Notes: a model not told the origin generated them from the letters alone. Shown: positions 12,726 to 24,459, counted from the first letter of the stretch. The stretch is 64,000 nucleotides of DNA from Heterohyrax brucei (GCA_028571685.1 CM053141.1:69735833-69799832); one strand, 5' to 3'. Numbers and translations: made by a program.

Positions 12726-13302
12726 TGTATTAGCTATCTAGCATTGCTTTAAAAGAAATACCACAGAGATGGATTTAATAAAGAGAAATTGATTCTATTA
12801 CAGTACAGGAGGCTAGAAGACTGAATTCAGGGTGCCAGTCCCAGGTGAAGGCTTTCTTTCTCTGTCTCTGTCTCTCTCTCTCTCTCTCTCCACTCTTGAA
12901 GGAAAGTCTTGCTGTAAAAATTTCCCCTCGTCTAGAAGCTTCTTAGCACAGGGACCCTGGGTCCAATGAACATTCTCCTCTCCTGGCTCTCTTTTCTTCA
13001 TGGTAGGAGGTCCTTCTTCTCCCTGCTCACTTCTTTATTTTTTATATCTCAAAACAAACTGACAAGATACAACCTAATCATGTAGACTTGAGTCTTGCCT
13101 AGTAAACATGGCCAAGTGCCATCGAGTCGGATCATAAATGCCTCTAATTGTGCCTCACTAACATCACAGAGGGAGGATTTCCAACCCATTGGAAAATTTT
13201 GTCTGATTGCAAAATAGTGTGTGAACAGCCACACAATACCGAGAATCATGACCTAGCGAAGTTGACAGATATTTTGGGGGGAACACAGTTCAATTAATAA
13301 CA
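12726..13302 (-). mobile_element. MaLR-like LTR (ERVL-MaLR class)
   Basis: Minus-strand LTR. Its 5' end is TGTTATTAATTGAACTGTG at 13302 and its 3' end reads TTTAAAGCAATGC..TAGCTAATACA. The layout matches mammalian MaLR LTRs (AATAAA-type signal then a TGTGGTATTTC-like block near the end). It holds a TC microsatellite at 12857-12891 and a short SINE-tail-like block at 13111-13133. Adjacent internal sequence on the right makes it the 3' LTR of an old, broken copy. Confidence 0.7.
12857..12891. repeat. TC/TCTG microsatellite
   Basis: Thirty-odd bases of TTCTCTGTCTCTGTCTCTCT-type simple repeat inside the MaLR-like LTR. Confidence 0.9.
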
Positions 13303-13960
13303 TTCTGCCCTTTGTCCCCTCCACCTCCCAGTTCATGTCCTTGTCACATGTAAAATACATTACCCCATCATATCATGGCAAAAATCTTAAATCAACTTTA
13401 AGTCCAAAATCTCCTGGGGCAAAATTTCTTTTCATCTGTGAAAGCTAGAATACAAGTTACATGCTTCCAATGTATATTTGCAGAAAAGGCACAAGCTAAA
13501 CATTGCTATTACTAGATGGGAGAGATTAGAGGGAAAGGAGGGATAACAGTCACCAACCAAGTCAGCAGAACACACTATCTTAGCTTTCAAGGCTTTAAAG
13601 TAATCTGTTCTCTGAGACCACTTAGGCAATAGTCCTGCCTCTAGATTCTGGATGTTGGCCACACTCTTTAGATTCTAGATGGAGGTGCCTCGGGCCTGGG
13701 ATTTCTGCTCTGTCTTCCAAGTCCACTGGAAAAGCAATTCTGCCCCCTAAGATACAGTGGCTCCATTCTCCCTGTCTGTCTGGGTGATGAACCCATCCCT
13801 TGGGCCACAGGAGGCCCCATTCTTCTGTGTCTTGGACATTCTTCTGTCCCCTTGGCAGGTAACTACTTTTCTTTTGGGAAACAGTTTTTGGCTTGTCCCT
13901 AGGCCTCAGTGGAGACTGAATGTTGAACCATGTCACCATGTGGCCTGAGCTGACCATCAT
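13303..13960 (-). mobile_element. MaLR internal region relic
   Basis: Directly beside the LTR, the minus strand carries a purine-rich tract (GGAGGTGGAGGGGACAAAGG and on, 13303-13329) where a polypurine tract should be. The following antisense text (TTCATGTCCTTGTCACATG, AAAATACATTACCCCATCA, GTCCAAAATCTCC) resembles the THE1/MST internal region. No second LTR is visible. Old and broken. Confidence 0.6.
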
Positions 13961-13989
13961 AAACTGGGTATTGTCTGCCCATCATGAAA

Positions 13990-14560
13990 TTGGCATTGTC
14001 TGATCCAAAGAGTCAAAGTTGGACATGCAAGGCAGCACTCCATCATTCAATGGAAGTGGTATATACGAGATCAGGCCCAAGTAGGACCTGGAGGCATAAG
14101 TAAGTTGCATGAGAGAAGAGCCCAAATGCCTGTGTTCTCCATTCCTATCACATTACCTTCTATCTCCCAGTCTGTACCTATGGCCACCTGCAGAGTTCCT
14201 CAGGACCAGTTGACTGAGGAGGAGAAAAGTCGTGCCTGGCTTATGGGTGGTTCTACATGACTTGTAGGCACTACTTGAAAGTGTATGGCAGCAGTAGTAC
14301 AGCCCTTTCTGGGACCTCCCTGAAGGATGGTGGTGAAGGGAAATCCTACCAGTGGGCAGAGCTTCAAGCATTTTACTTGGAAGGAGAAATGGCTAGATAT
14401 GTAATTGTATAGTTTGGATGGATGGTCAGGAACTTGGAAAGACCATGACTGGAGAATTGGAGAAGACAAGGAGATATGGGGAAGAGGTAGGTGGATAGAT
14501 CTCTCTGAATAGAAATGACAGAAATATTTAGCAGATAAGAACTATAGCTATTCAAAAAGA
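13990..14560 (+). mobile_element. ERV pol relic (RNase H region)
   Basis: Plus-strand translation keeps short blocks typical of retroviral pol near RNase H, such as DQLTEEEKSRAWL and SLKDGGEGKSYQWAELQAF. It runs opposite to the neighbouring MaLR copy, so it is a separate old insertion. It is broken in several places. Class uncertain. Confidence 0.55.
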
Positions 14561-16489
14561 GGAAAATCTAATTTGCTATAAAACTAAAAAGCATCTTAGA
14601 AGTATAAATTGTATAAACAATGGGTAAATTATGCATTATGAGTATTTATTCAAATATTTTATAACCATTAGTTGCTGTCACCACGTGTAACAATAAGATC
14701 ACCTTGAGGTGTTTGAATACTTCCTTAATACAGATTGTCCTTCCTAACAACTATATACATTTCATTCCCTTTATTTTTCCTAGTTTTCAGCCTTTATTTG
14801 CCTAAGGATAGTCTTTGGAATTGATATTTAACTCCACATTCCTCTGCATACTCTAATGAGCTTAAGCACCCAGAGATGCCAATCAGTCCACTGTGATATA
14901 TCATAGGACATAAAATTTCAGAGGTTCAAGGCCACTGATTGAATTCAATTGTGCTTTTTATACAGGCCAAAAAAAAAACAAAAAACCTTTTCAAAAATTG
15001 CAAGCACATGAGTCTAGCATCTAGCATGATGTAACAGCTCATTACATTTTCTATAAATGACTTATATTCTTAAGGCCCAATAAGAAAATGCTTTTGTAGA
15101 TGACATTTTGTTGATATCAAGAGTAGGCCTGGAAAAAAGAAGAAGAGTATTACATATATTTTCTTTATTACATTCTTTGTGGAATATGTTCTGGGAAAAT
15201 AGAAGGCATTATAGAAACTGTTTAACTGAGGAAGAATTTCTCCTCTACACAAAACTGCCATTGATGTCAGTGGGAGTTTTGTGAATGGAACAAATGCTGA
15301 ACCTGACCCTATAATGCTTAAACTGCAGTCCTCCCTGCTCTTTGCAGAGCCTGGCTTCCCACTTAAAGGCACTACAGTCTGTGCAGGGACTACACGGCAG
15401 GTTAATAATCCAGTTTTTTTTTTTATCCCTTTTGGAGCAACAGGTGAAACACATAATACCTTCTTTTAGGACTGTTAAATACTTTTAAACACAAAAGACT
15501 TTAAATGAGATGGTATGAGAAAGGAAGAGTCTGTGAATGGAAACTGATGTGATAATGATTTTTAAACTCTTACCTTCTCTACGAGTGGTTTAGAAGTATC
15601 AATGAGTCTTACATACATTAACGGGAAAGAGAACACCAAGACCTTAGAGACCATTTAGCTATCAGTATTGAAGCCACGCTCACTCTATTTTTGCTCATTC
15701 TCTTATACATGTCAAAAGAGTGGTTATCAGCAAGATTTCAATACTGGAAGATTTATAGTAAAACGGATAGAATGGTTATAGATGAGGTTTAGAGAAAACA
15801 CAGCGTCGGTACTTCAACAAAAGCAACTGTAAAACCAAGTCGGGATGGCTCATTTTTCATTCAGTCCCATGAATAAAAAGAATGTGACTCTAGTTATGAT
15901 TGTAGAACAATCATGCGTTGCTGTTACCCCAAAATAAGTTCTATGTACTAAAAAAAGGCCTTGGAATCTATATGCAGTAATTATACTCAGGCAGTTGAGT
16001 AACACCATTATCTCTATCAGGATCCCAATTTTAGTTGTTTCTACTCAGTTAAAAAAATTTTTTTTGGTCCTCTTTTGTGTGTTTTCTAAGTTTCTTATTT
16101 TTTACAATGCAAACATACTGCTTTTGTAATAGAGAAAAAAAGATATGCTTTTATTTTAAAGGAACAGAAGAAGAGGAAGGAACAGGTATTTTTCAGATGA
16201 AGTTAAAATTTGTTTTTTGAGAGAAGGTTGTGGATTATGAAGAAAAAAAAAAGAAAGAAAAATGCCCAATGATTAAAAGTGAAAATCTCAGTTTATGTAT
16301 AGTGTGGAAAATATGCTGGTACAAGTGTTAAAAGTGGTTACAGGATTACATGGCATTAATGGTTGGTGCTTATGCTAATACTCTCAGGTTGCCAGGTACA
16401 TTTTCCAGCTCTGCCACTTACCAGATTCATGATCATCTGTAGGCAGTTTATGTATTAATTGACACGATAGTTTATTATTCGGATAATCA
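14561..16489. other. Mostly unrecognised; possible ancient amniote repeat near 15260-15400
   Basis: No gene. The text near 15258-15300 (GCCATTGATGTCAGTGGGAG..TTTTGTGAATGG) is reminiscent of an old amniote-wide repeat, but this is a loose recollection. The plus-strand frame at 15281-15469 has no recognised domain. A-rich run near 16240-16260; a possible short MIR piece near 16390-16440. Confidence 0.3.
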
Positions 16490-16570
16490 TTGTAAGAATC
16501 ACCTGGGGATCTTGTTAAAATGCAGATACTGATTCAGTATATCTAGGGTGGAAATGAAAATTCTCAGCTG
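16490..16570 (+). repeat. hAT-Charlie-like MER fragment
   Basis: The text AGAATCACCTGGGGATCTTG, TTAAAATGCAGATACTGATT and CAGTATATCTAGGGTGG resembles common mammalian MER non-autonomous hAT elements. Ends not resolved. Confidence 0.45.
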
Positions 16571-16715
16571 GGGTTTGAACCAGGAACAAACCAATATAAA
16601 GCCCTACTCAGAAGTTTCCACAGTAGCTAAGAAAGGACACTAGGGAACCACAAACTTCCCAGGACAATTTGTGGCCCTCTGTTTCTTTAATTCTTTACCT
16701 AGGAAGCCCCTAGTG

Positions 16716-16835
16716 CATTGGGAATCAGTTAGCAGCTGTTTGCTTAACTGTGGCGCCACCAAAAAAAAAAAAAAAGAAATCACCTCTGTTGCCATTGGGT
16801 TAATTCTAACTCATAGCAACCCTATATTCAGGGCT
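16716..16835 (-). repeat. AfroSINE, broken into head and tail pieces
   Basis: The head piece GTTAGCAGCTGTTTGCTTAA..GTGGCGCCACC (16726-16758) is followed by an A-run and then by the tail piece TTGCCATTGGGTTAATTC..TCATAGCAACCCTATA. The middle is lost. Confidence 0.7.
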
Positions 16836-16879
16836 GCTGAATATCTAGCTATAGGCCTTTTTTTCCCTTGTGCTTTATG

Positions 16880-17520
16880 TGAAACTTTACAATTCAAGTA
16901 AATTTGTCCTAAGAAAACATACACAAATACTGGTTTGTAACTCTAGCTACTCTCCCCACACTGTGACAGCACAATCCTCTTTTCTACCTGTCTTACCCAC
17001 ATCCATTCATCTAGCTCATGCCCCCTCTGCCTTCTCGTGTCACCTCTGGACAGGAGCTGCCCAGCCTAGAAACACATTCTTTACCAGTATTATTTTGTGT
17101 TTTGTAGTCCATCCAATCTTTGTCTGAAGAGTTGGTTTCTGGAATGGTTACAGTTCTGGGCTAAGAGATAGTCTCGAGGTCATGTTGTCTGGGGACCCTC
17201 CAGTCTGTAGGATGATCAAATCTGGTCTTTTAAATAGAGCTTGAGGTCTGCACCCCATTTTTATCCCACTACGTCAGTGACTGTTTGTTGTGTTCCCTGT
17301 CATGGCAGTCATTCGTGGTGGCCAGGCACCACCTAGTTCTTCTGGTTTTACACTGATGTAGTCCTGGATTATGTGGCCCTTTTTGTCTCTTGGACTAATA
17401 TTTTCCTTTTGTCATTGATGTTCTTCATTCTCCTCTGCCCCACTTGGGTGGAACCAGTTGATGCTTCTTAGATGGCTGCTTGCTAGCTTTTAAGACCCAG
17501 ACATACAGGCCTTACTAAGT
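16880..17520 (-). mobile_element. Old L1 3'UTR
   Basis: Antisense text matching, with divergence, the 3'UTR of the elephant-type L1: ACTGTGACAGCACAATCC, CTGGTCTTTTAAATAG.., GGTGGCCAGGCACCACC, AGATGGCTGC..TAGCTTTTAAGACCCAGAC. It is clearly older than the copies near 5, 10, 47 and 51 kb. Confidence 0.75.
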
Positions 17521-18285
17521 CTTTTTTAAAAATTTGTTTTAAACCTACTTTTTCTCTTCTTCTCCTGCAAAACCCCTTGTTTTCATCTACGGTTTGTCCT
17601 TATAGTAGCTGGTTAGGAAATATGAAGACCAGAGACAGCCAGAGGCAGAGGCAGAAGGAGAGAAAAGCTTTCTTCCCTTCTACTCCTCAACTCCTGCAGT
17701 TACTCCTGAACTTGCCTCTTTGAGTCCTTTGATGGGGTTCTCCAGCACCAACAGAATCTTAATCCAAGAGTGTGGGGAGAATTGTTAGTGAAACTCACAA
17801 AACAGCACTTTTGATTTACTAGACTTTACTACCATCTCACACTGTTCAGCCCTTGTTTGGGAAATCTAATATCTTAAAATCTGTTTTTTCTAAAGTGTAT
17901 AATGGTTGGAATTTGGACAAATGGGGGCAGAGATGTGCCAGGAGCATAGTGACTTCGGGGGTCATCAGCATATGCTCAGAACTGATCGTTTTGAGGTGGT
18001 GCTGTTGAGAGTCCCCACAGACACTTGTGCAGGGTGACACTAGAAAGTCTGGGACAATATTTAAATAATTTTAATTCCAACCTACTTGTCACCATACTGG
18101 TTAATTTCGCTCTCTGGCAACGTCATGATAGCATGCTTTATAGCATATTGGTGTTCTTTTTGCTCACTGAGAGAGGTGAAGAACAACCACCACTCCAATT
18201 ACTCTAGCTGCCTACAGTTTGAGTTATCCTGTTTTTAAGTGGAGTCACTTCCCACCTGAATTTTTAAGGCCTTTAAATGTTTTCA
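17521..18285. other. No recognisable feature
   Basis: Non-coding sequence with purine-rich text at 17630-17670. Nothing identified. Confidence 0.4.
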
Positions 18286-18555
18286 AATGTTTCATATTTA
18301 TTTTTTTGTGAACTGCAGGTTTATGTCTTTTGTGTATTGTTCTATTGGATTACTTTCCTCTTGATTTATAAGAGTTCTTTATATATTATGGATGTTAACA
18401 GTTGTTTTTTTATATATGTTGTGTTTTCCTCCAGGATGTCATTTGTCTTTTAATTTTGGTTATGAGGTCATTTACCAGCCAAAGTTTAAATTTGTTAAGT
18501 ATGTAGTCCAATCTGTCTAACTTTTCCTTTGTGGTTTCTGGGATGTTCCACATTT
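18286..18555 (-). mobile_element. Ancient L1 fragment (antisense ORF2 3' region)
   Basis: Plus-strand text TTATGTCTTTTGTGTATTG, GAGTTCTTTATATATTATGG, ATGTCATTTGTCTTTTAATT and TTTAAATTTGTTAAGTATG is the usual antisense of ancient L1 ORF2 C-terminal sequence. Confidence 0.7.
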
Positions 18556-18775
18556 GAATTGCTGTGTGGTGGCAATGTGGGATACAGCACAAAATGTACT
18601 GAACTCAGGGAGAGCTGTATACTTATTATGGTTCTGCCACTAACTACCAATGTGACTTTGTACAAATCTTAAACCTACATTCCTTCACCTATAAAATGTA
18701 GTTAGGCTAGACACCATATGACCTTTAGGGGCCTTTCTGGCTTTAATTTAACCATTACTCAAATTTCTCAAGTTC
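18556..18775 (+). repeat. MIR SINE
   Basis: MIR order: GCACAAAATGTACTGAACTC, GGTTCTGCCACTAACTACCA, ATGTGACTTTGTACAAATC, TTCACCTATAAAATGTAG, then GACCTTTAGGGGCCTTTCTGG. Diverged and old. Confidence 0.75.
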
Positions 18776-19124
18776 TATATAATTTAAAAGCTTATTTTCT
18801 TAAGTAGGCCAAATGTTCTCCCTGAAATTAACACTTCTAATTTCCTTAGCAACATTTTCATAGTGTAAAGTCTAACTGGTGCTTGAATTATCAAAAGTTC
18901 TGAATTTTTGGCATCCGAATTAATGACCTGAATTTTTGTATAGAATTTGATGAATTTGTACTCACCTCATTTTACAGACTATCAACTTCACAGGAAAAAA
19001 AAACTGCATTTAATATGTACTCTCAACTATGTATAATATGGAGCTACTAAATCAATGGACACTTAACATGTCCTATAATATTTTATTGATGATAGTAATG
19101 AATTGTATTAATACTGGTGGAAAA
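18776..19124. other. No recognisable feature
   Basis: AT-rich non-coding sequence. Confidence 0.45.
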
Positions 19125-19320
19125 TAAAAATAGCTTTTATTTGTTAGTTACTTTCTATCACATATATCATCTCATTTGGTGGCCACAATAATCCTATGAG
19201 AGGGATAGGGCAGGGGTTATTCTTCCATTTTATACATCATGAAATACTGCTCAGAAAGATCAAATTATTTGTCCAAGGTCACTCTAATGCCAGTGCCAGA
19301 ACTCTTCTGAAAGATGATAA
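19125..19320 (-). repeat. MIR SINE
   Basis: Antisense MIR: ATCATCTCATTTGGTGGCC, AATAATCCTATGAGAGGG, TTCCATTTTATACATCATG, GTCCAAGGTCACTCTAATGC, CAGTGCCAGAACTC. Confidence 0.75.
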
Positions 19321-20030
19321 TATTACTGAGAAAGAATTTTTTGGCTAGGTTTTCATTACTAGCAATGAGGTAAGGTTGCTGTTGACGAGGTAAATGAAAT
19401 AAAATATTAAGAATGAAACATAAAAATAGTGTTAAGAATTGTAAAATAGAAAATATTGGCTATTTAGTATAAAATAAAAGTATTGGCTATACATTTATTC
19501 CTAGATAAAGAAGTACAAACAAATATCTTTTGAAAGCTAAGTAAGAGTTCGTATACTGAGAAGCAGGAAATATAAATGAAATAAAAAGCAATAAGAATAA
19601 AACCTTCTGGAGAGGTATTTCTAGAGACGGAAGAAAAGAAATTTAGCATCCATTTTAGAGAAAAACTAAGAGAATACGAAAATGAAAGGTAATTAAAAAC
19701 TAAGAAAAAAGTGGCATTATGTGATCATTCTGATGGTTGACATTCATGTCATTAAAAAAACAAACAAACAAACAAACAAAAACCCACAAAGAGATTGTAG
19801 GAAAAACAAAGGAGAGAGAAGACATTTAAAACATATTATTAATTGGATTGGGATTTTTGAAGGAAATTTGCAGACAATTACCAGGAAATAAACTTGTTGC
19901 TAAGAGAAAAAATTATAAAAAGAGTATTTAGAACTGTTTTAGAAAATCCACCTCAGAAACATTATTTTCCACATACCTTTTAAATCCAGTTTAGGTGAGA
20001 TTTATCCAGTGTTCTTGTTATGATATGGTT
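19321..20030. other. AT-rich sequence with a CAAA microsatellite
   Basis: No gene seen. A simple (CAAA)n repeat lies at 19754-19785. Confidence 0.5.
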
Positions 20031-21140
20031 GTTGTTATTGTTAGGTGCCACTGAGTCAGTCCAACTCATAGTGACCCTATGTGCAATAAAACAAAGCACT
20101 GAAAGCTCCTGCACCATTCCAACAATTGTTACCATGTTTATGCCCCTTGTTGCAGCCACTGTGTCAATTCAACCCTTTGAGAATCTTTTTTTTTGCTAAC
20201 CCTTTGCTTTACCAAGCATGATGTCCTCTTGCAGGGAGTAAATCCCTCTTGAAAATATGTCCAAAGTTTGAGAGACAGTCTCACCATCCTCATGTCTAAA
20301 GAGCATTGTGGCTGTACTTCTTACAAAACAGATTTGTTCCTTATTCTGGCAGACCACTGTATAATCAATATTCTTCATTCACATCACAATTTAAACGTTT
20401 ACATTTTTCTTCTGTCTCTCTTGTTCACTGTCCACCTTTCATATGCATACGAAGTGACTGAAAAATACCATGGCTTGGGTCAGGCACACTTCTGTCCTCA
20501 AAGTGACGTCATTGCTTTTCAATGCTTTACAGAGATCTTTTGTACCAGATTTGCCCAATGTAATACATCCTCTAATTTCTGGCTGGCTTCTTCCACGGGC
20601 ATCAACTGTGGATTCAAGTAAAATTAAATCCTTGACAATTTCAGAATTTTTCTCCATTTATTATAATATTGCTTATTGGTCCCACCAAAACCACTGTCAC
20701 AGAGTCAATTCCAACTGACAATGGCCCTATAGGACAGAGTAGAACTGCTCTGTAGAGTTTCCAAGGAGTGCCTGGTTGGTATGAACTGCCAACCTTTTGG
20801 TCAGTAGATGTTAACACTTAACCGCTGTGCCACCAGGGTTTCCTTAGTGGTCCAGTTGTGAAGATTTCTGTTTCCTTTATGTTAAGGTATAATCCATAAT
20901 GAAGATTGTCATCTTTGGTCTTCATTAGTAAGTCCAAGTCATCTTTGCTTTCAGCAAGCAAGGCTATGTCATCTGCATATCACTGGTTGGTAATAAATCT
21001 TCCTCTAGTCCTGACTCAGCATTCTTATTAATACAGTCCAGCTTCTCAGGTTATATGCTCAGCCTGCAGATTGAATAAGTACTGTGAAAGGGCACCACCC
21101 TGATGCAATGTACACTGTTCCTGATTATAATCCACACAGT
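20031..21140 (-). mobile_element. RTE (BovB-like) LINE, 3' portion, interrupted by a SINE
   Basis: Antisense text of RTE LINE: left end TTGTTGTTATTGTTAGGTGC is the reverse of the GGCACCTAACAACAACAA tail. Then come blocks antisense to the carboxy region (TTACCAAGCATGATGTCC, CAGAGATCTTTTGTACC) and, after a SINE, to the reverse transcriptase region (CTTTCAGCAAGCAAGG..TATGTCATCTGCATA, the reverse of YADD..LLAES). It lies head-to-head with the plus-strand RTE that follows. Not coding. Confidence 0.85.
20683..20843 (-). repeat. AfroSINE inserted in the RTE
   Basis: Tail CACTGTCACAGAGTCAATTCC, middle GTAGAACTGCTCTGTAGAG, B-box region TATGAACTGCCAACC, head GTGCCACCAGGGTTTCC. RTE text resumes on its right (TAGTGGTCCAGTTG). 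Confidence 0.92.
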
Positions 21141-21559
21141 ATCCATCACATGTCTGTCAGTTTTGGCCTTGCATTTTGCTGTGATACTGGAAGCTTTGCA
21201 ACTAGCATTTCAAATACCAACAGGGTGGGCAAATTTCAGCAGAGCTTCCAGACTAAGGCAGACTAAGAAGAAGGACCTGGCACTCGATTCCTAAAAAAAT
21301 AATACACATATATATACACACATATATGCACATCAATGAATAGAGTTAAGATTTTGGAACCTTCTATTGCAAAGGTAGCACTACTAAAAATGAGCAGTAA
21401 TAGTTGCAAACGTCCATCAATCATCAAAACGTAGAATGTCAAAGTATGAATCTAGGAAAACTGAGAGTTGTCAAAAATGAAATGGAATGCAAAAATAATG
21501 ATATCCTAGCAGCAATTGATTGGTACTGGGTATTTTTCATCAAAAAATCTTATGGTCTA

Positions 21560-22082
21560 TGTTTTAGTCAGCTAGGGCTGCTCTAACAGAAATATCACAG
21601 AGTGGATGGCTTTAACACAGGAAAGTTTATTCTTACACAGTCCAGTAGGCTACAAGTCCATATTCAGAGTGTCTGCTCCAGGGGAAGGCTTTCCCCCTTG
21701 TCAGCTCTGGAGGAAACTCTGCTATTGTGTCAGTCTTTGTCCAGGGAGCGTCTGGACACAGGAATCTCAGGTCTGAAGGACATGCTGTTCTCCTGGTGCT
21801 GATTGTACGATGGCGTGAGGTTCCTGATTCTCTGCTTGCTTCTCTTTCCTTTTACCTCTTCTAGGATGAAAGGATTAACGGTGGGACAAGCCATACTCCA
21901 GGGAAACTCCCTTTGCAGTGGAGCAGGGAGGTGATCTTATGAAGGGATTTACGGCCCCACCCGAATCACTTAACATACACCATAGGAAAACCACAAAATG
22001 GAGGACAGTCATAAGATACTGGGAATCATGGCCCAGCCACATGACTACACATTTTTGGGGAGTCACAATTCAATCCATGACA
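21560..22082 (-). mobile_element. MaLR-like solo LTR in the RTE endonuclease region
   Basis: 523 bp, minus orientation: 5' end TGTCATGGATTGAATTGTGA at 22082, 3' end GCAGCCCTAGCTGACTAAAACA at 21560. A perfect 5-bp duplication, GTCTA, flanks it at 21555-21559 and 22083-22087, as class III/MaLR elements make. The host RTE reads on across the gap. No internal genes remain. Confidence 0.88.
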
Positions 22083-22823
22083 GTCTACTTCACTGGAAAT
22101 GACAAATTGAAAAAGAATGGTGTTGTGGTTATCATCAAAAAGAACATTTCAAGATCCATCCCAAAATACAATGCTCTCAGTTATAGGATAATATCCACAT
22201 GCCTATAAAGAAGACCAGTTAATATGACTATTATTACTCAAATTTATACAGCAACCACTAAGGCCCAAAATGAAGAAATTTAAGATTTGTACCAATTTTT
22301 GTTATTTGAAATTGATCAAGGTGCATTGATGATTACTGTTAATTTGAATGCAAAAGTTGGAAACAAAGGAGGATTAGAAATTGGAAAATACAGTGTTGGT
22401 GACAGAACCAACTCAAGAGATCACATGCCAGAATTTGTGACACTGACTTCTTTACTGCAAATAATTTTTTTCATCAGCATAAATACTTACACACACGGAT
22501 CTTACCACATGGACTCAAATTGATACATCTGTAGAAAGAGACAATGCAAATTCTCATATCATCTGTCAGAATAAGGCAAGAGGCTAATTGTGGAACAGAT
22601 GATCAATTGCTCACATGCAAGTTGTAAAAACAGCATGGGGGGCAGTGTCTGACCTCATAAGGGGGAAGGAGAATCAAGATCAGCAGCACAAGGCTGAGTC
22701 CCGTAAGGTGGACGCCAGACAAGTGTCCTCTGCCTGCCGTCTTTAGTAATTCTGACAGCAGCTGTCCCTCATGCAACACGCTCTACTTTTATGTTGGGTT
22801 CATTAATTCACTGAAATGCCCAC

Positions 22824-23694
22824 TGGACTGAACTGTGTTCCACAAAATATGTGTATCAATTTGACTAGGCCATGACCCAGCATTGTGTGATTGTCTGCTA
22901 TTTTGAAATCTTATGTGACTTTTCTGTATTTTGTAAAGGCTATCTCTATGATGTTAATGAGATGGGATTACTGGCAGTTATATTGCTGAGCCGGTCCTCA
23001 ATCTATAAGATTAGGTTGTGTCTCGAGACAATTGCTTTTGAAATGTAAAAGAGAGAAGTGAGCAGGGAGACATGGGGACCTCATACCACCAAGAAAACAA
23101 GATCCAGAAGAATAGTGTATCCTTTGTACCCAGGGTCCCTGTGTTAAGAAACTCCTTGGCCAGGGAAGGTTGATGACAGTGATCTTCCCCTAAAGCCAAG
23201 AGAGAAAGCTTCCTTTGGAGGTGACAGTCTGAATTCAGACTTCTAATCTCCTACACTGTGAGAGAATAAATGTGTTTGTTAAAGTCACCTACTTATGATA
23301 TTTTTTTATTGTGATTAAGTGTAAGTTTACAATCAAGTCAATTTTCCATATAAAACCTTGAGAACCCACCTTTCTGCAACTCTATCTGCTCTCCTCACCC
23401 TGTGACAGCACATTCTGCTTTTCTGCTCTATACTTCCAGTATCCACTCAACCAACACTAGTCCTCTCCTCTCACCTCTGAAAAGAAACCAGTAGGACAGC
23501 CTCATATATATATTAAACCATGACACACATTCCCTACCTGCATCACTCTGCATCCCCAGGTCCAGTACATTCTTTGTCTGAAGTGTTTGCTTCAGTACTG
23601 GTTTCAGCTCTGGGCTAGTAGCAAGTCTAGGGACCATGTTTTCAGGGGACTACTTGTGGTATAGCTATTATAGCAGCACTACATAACTAAGACA
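22824..23694 (+). mobile_element. MaLR-like LTR inside copy A, split by an L1 tail
   Basis: Starts TGGACTGAACTGTGTTCC and ends CAGCACTACATAACTAAGACA, with AATAAATGTGTTTGTTAAAG shortly before the L1. Imperfect 5-bp duplication CCCAC (22819-22823) / GCCAC (23695-23699). An L1 3' end (23302-23649) lies near its right end. Same family as 21560-22082, opposite orientation. Confidence 0.75.
23302..23649 (-). mobile_element. L1 3' end, 5'-truncated
   Basis: T-run and TTATTGTGATTAAGTGTAAG at the left, then CTCACCCTGTGACAGCACATTC and AACCAGTAGGACAGCC, as in other L1 3'UTRs here. A 13-bp duplication with two mismatches flanks it: CTACTTATGATAT (23289-23301) and CTACTTGTGGTAT (23650-23662). Confidence 0.85.
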
Positions 23695-24424
23695 GCCACA
23701 CAGAACTCAGAGACCATACTCAAAATCAGAGGGTTTATTACGAAAGTAATAGTTACAGTTCAGGCTCAGGAACACTCAGGATACAGTTCTTTCATCAGGA
23801 CAGCCTCTTTCCACCCTTGCTTATGGGCACACCTCTCCTAGGCCCTCTGTCTCTGCCCAAAGTTCCTCAGCTTTCTCTCTTCATGGGCCAGGAAGCCATC
23901 CATGCCATTTCCTCTTGCTGGGTCTATTCTGCCACCACTTCTTACCATCTTCAGGGCTATAGGTCTCTCTCTGTCTCTCTCGCTATTGGTTTCTTACTTC
24001 CAGGAGCTTCTTAGAGCAGGAATCCTGGGTCCACAGGACACACTTTCCCTTCCTGGCTATTCTTCCTTGGTGGTGGTGGGATCCTCTTTGCTCTAGAATT
24101 GGTTCTCTTTTAAGGCAAAATTGAACAATTCTCTTTGTAGGCCACAACTACGCTATCACACAATCCTGCCCACTTACCTTGCTGGAAGTTGTAAGACCAT
24201 GGCTAGAAAGGCTACACAAAAAAGTGATTAATTGCATTACACCAGTTCAAGTTGAAGTTGAAGAAAATTAGAATAATCCATAAGAGCCCAACTACAGCCT
24301 TGAGTGCATCCTACTTGAATTTGGAGACTATCTCAGGAATAGATTTGATGCACTGAACACTAATGACTGAAGACCAGATGAGTTATAAAATGACATGAAG
24401 GACATCATACATGAAGAAAGCAAG

Positions 24425-24459
24425 CCGGCCAGCCAAGGGCTGTCGAGTCAGATCTGACT
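24425..24459 (-). repeat. 35-bp micro-insertion with a 15-bp target duplication
   Basis: A 35-bp block (CCGGCCAGCCAAGGGCTGTC...) sits between two perfect copies of CATGAAGAAAGCAAG (24410-24424 and 24460-24474) in the RTE. On the minus strand its core reads GTCAGATCTGACTCGACAGC and then CCTTGGC, like the 3' hairpin of AfroSINE/RTE tails. Confidence 0.85.

Larger units (their letters stand above)
22625..24240 (-). mobile_element. Composite LTR-like element, copy A, itself interrupted
   Basis: The halves 22625-22818 and 23700-24240 match a more continuous copy at 36545-37205 (shared text: CAGTGTCTGACCTC, AGAATCAAGATCA, GATACAGTTCTTTCATCAGG, TAGGCCACA, CTATCACACAA). On the minus strand AATAAACCC (about 23733-23741) is a likely polyadenylation signal, so an LTR in minus orientation is the best reading. 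Between the halves sits a MaLR-like LTR that holds an L1 tail. Family unnamed; fossil. Confidence 0.55.

Noticed and set aside
15281-15469. A 62-residue plus-strand frame with MNGTNAEPDPIML
   Set aside because: No known domain and no splice-site context that I can support; opposite-strand frames of similar length overlap it.
20268-20718. Overlapping open frames of 117 and 82 residues
   Set aside because: Both lie on the antisense strand of an RTE LINE fragment.
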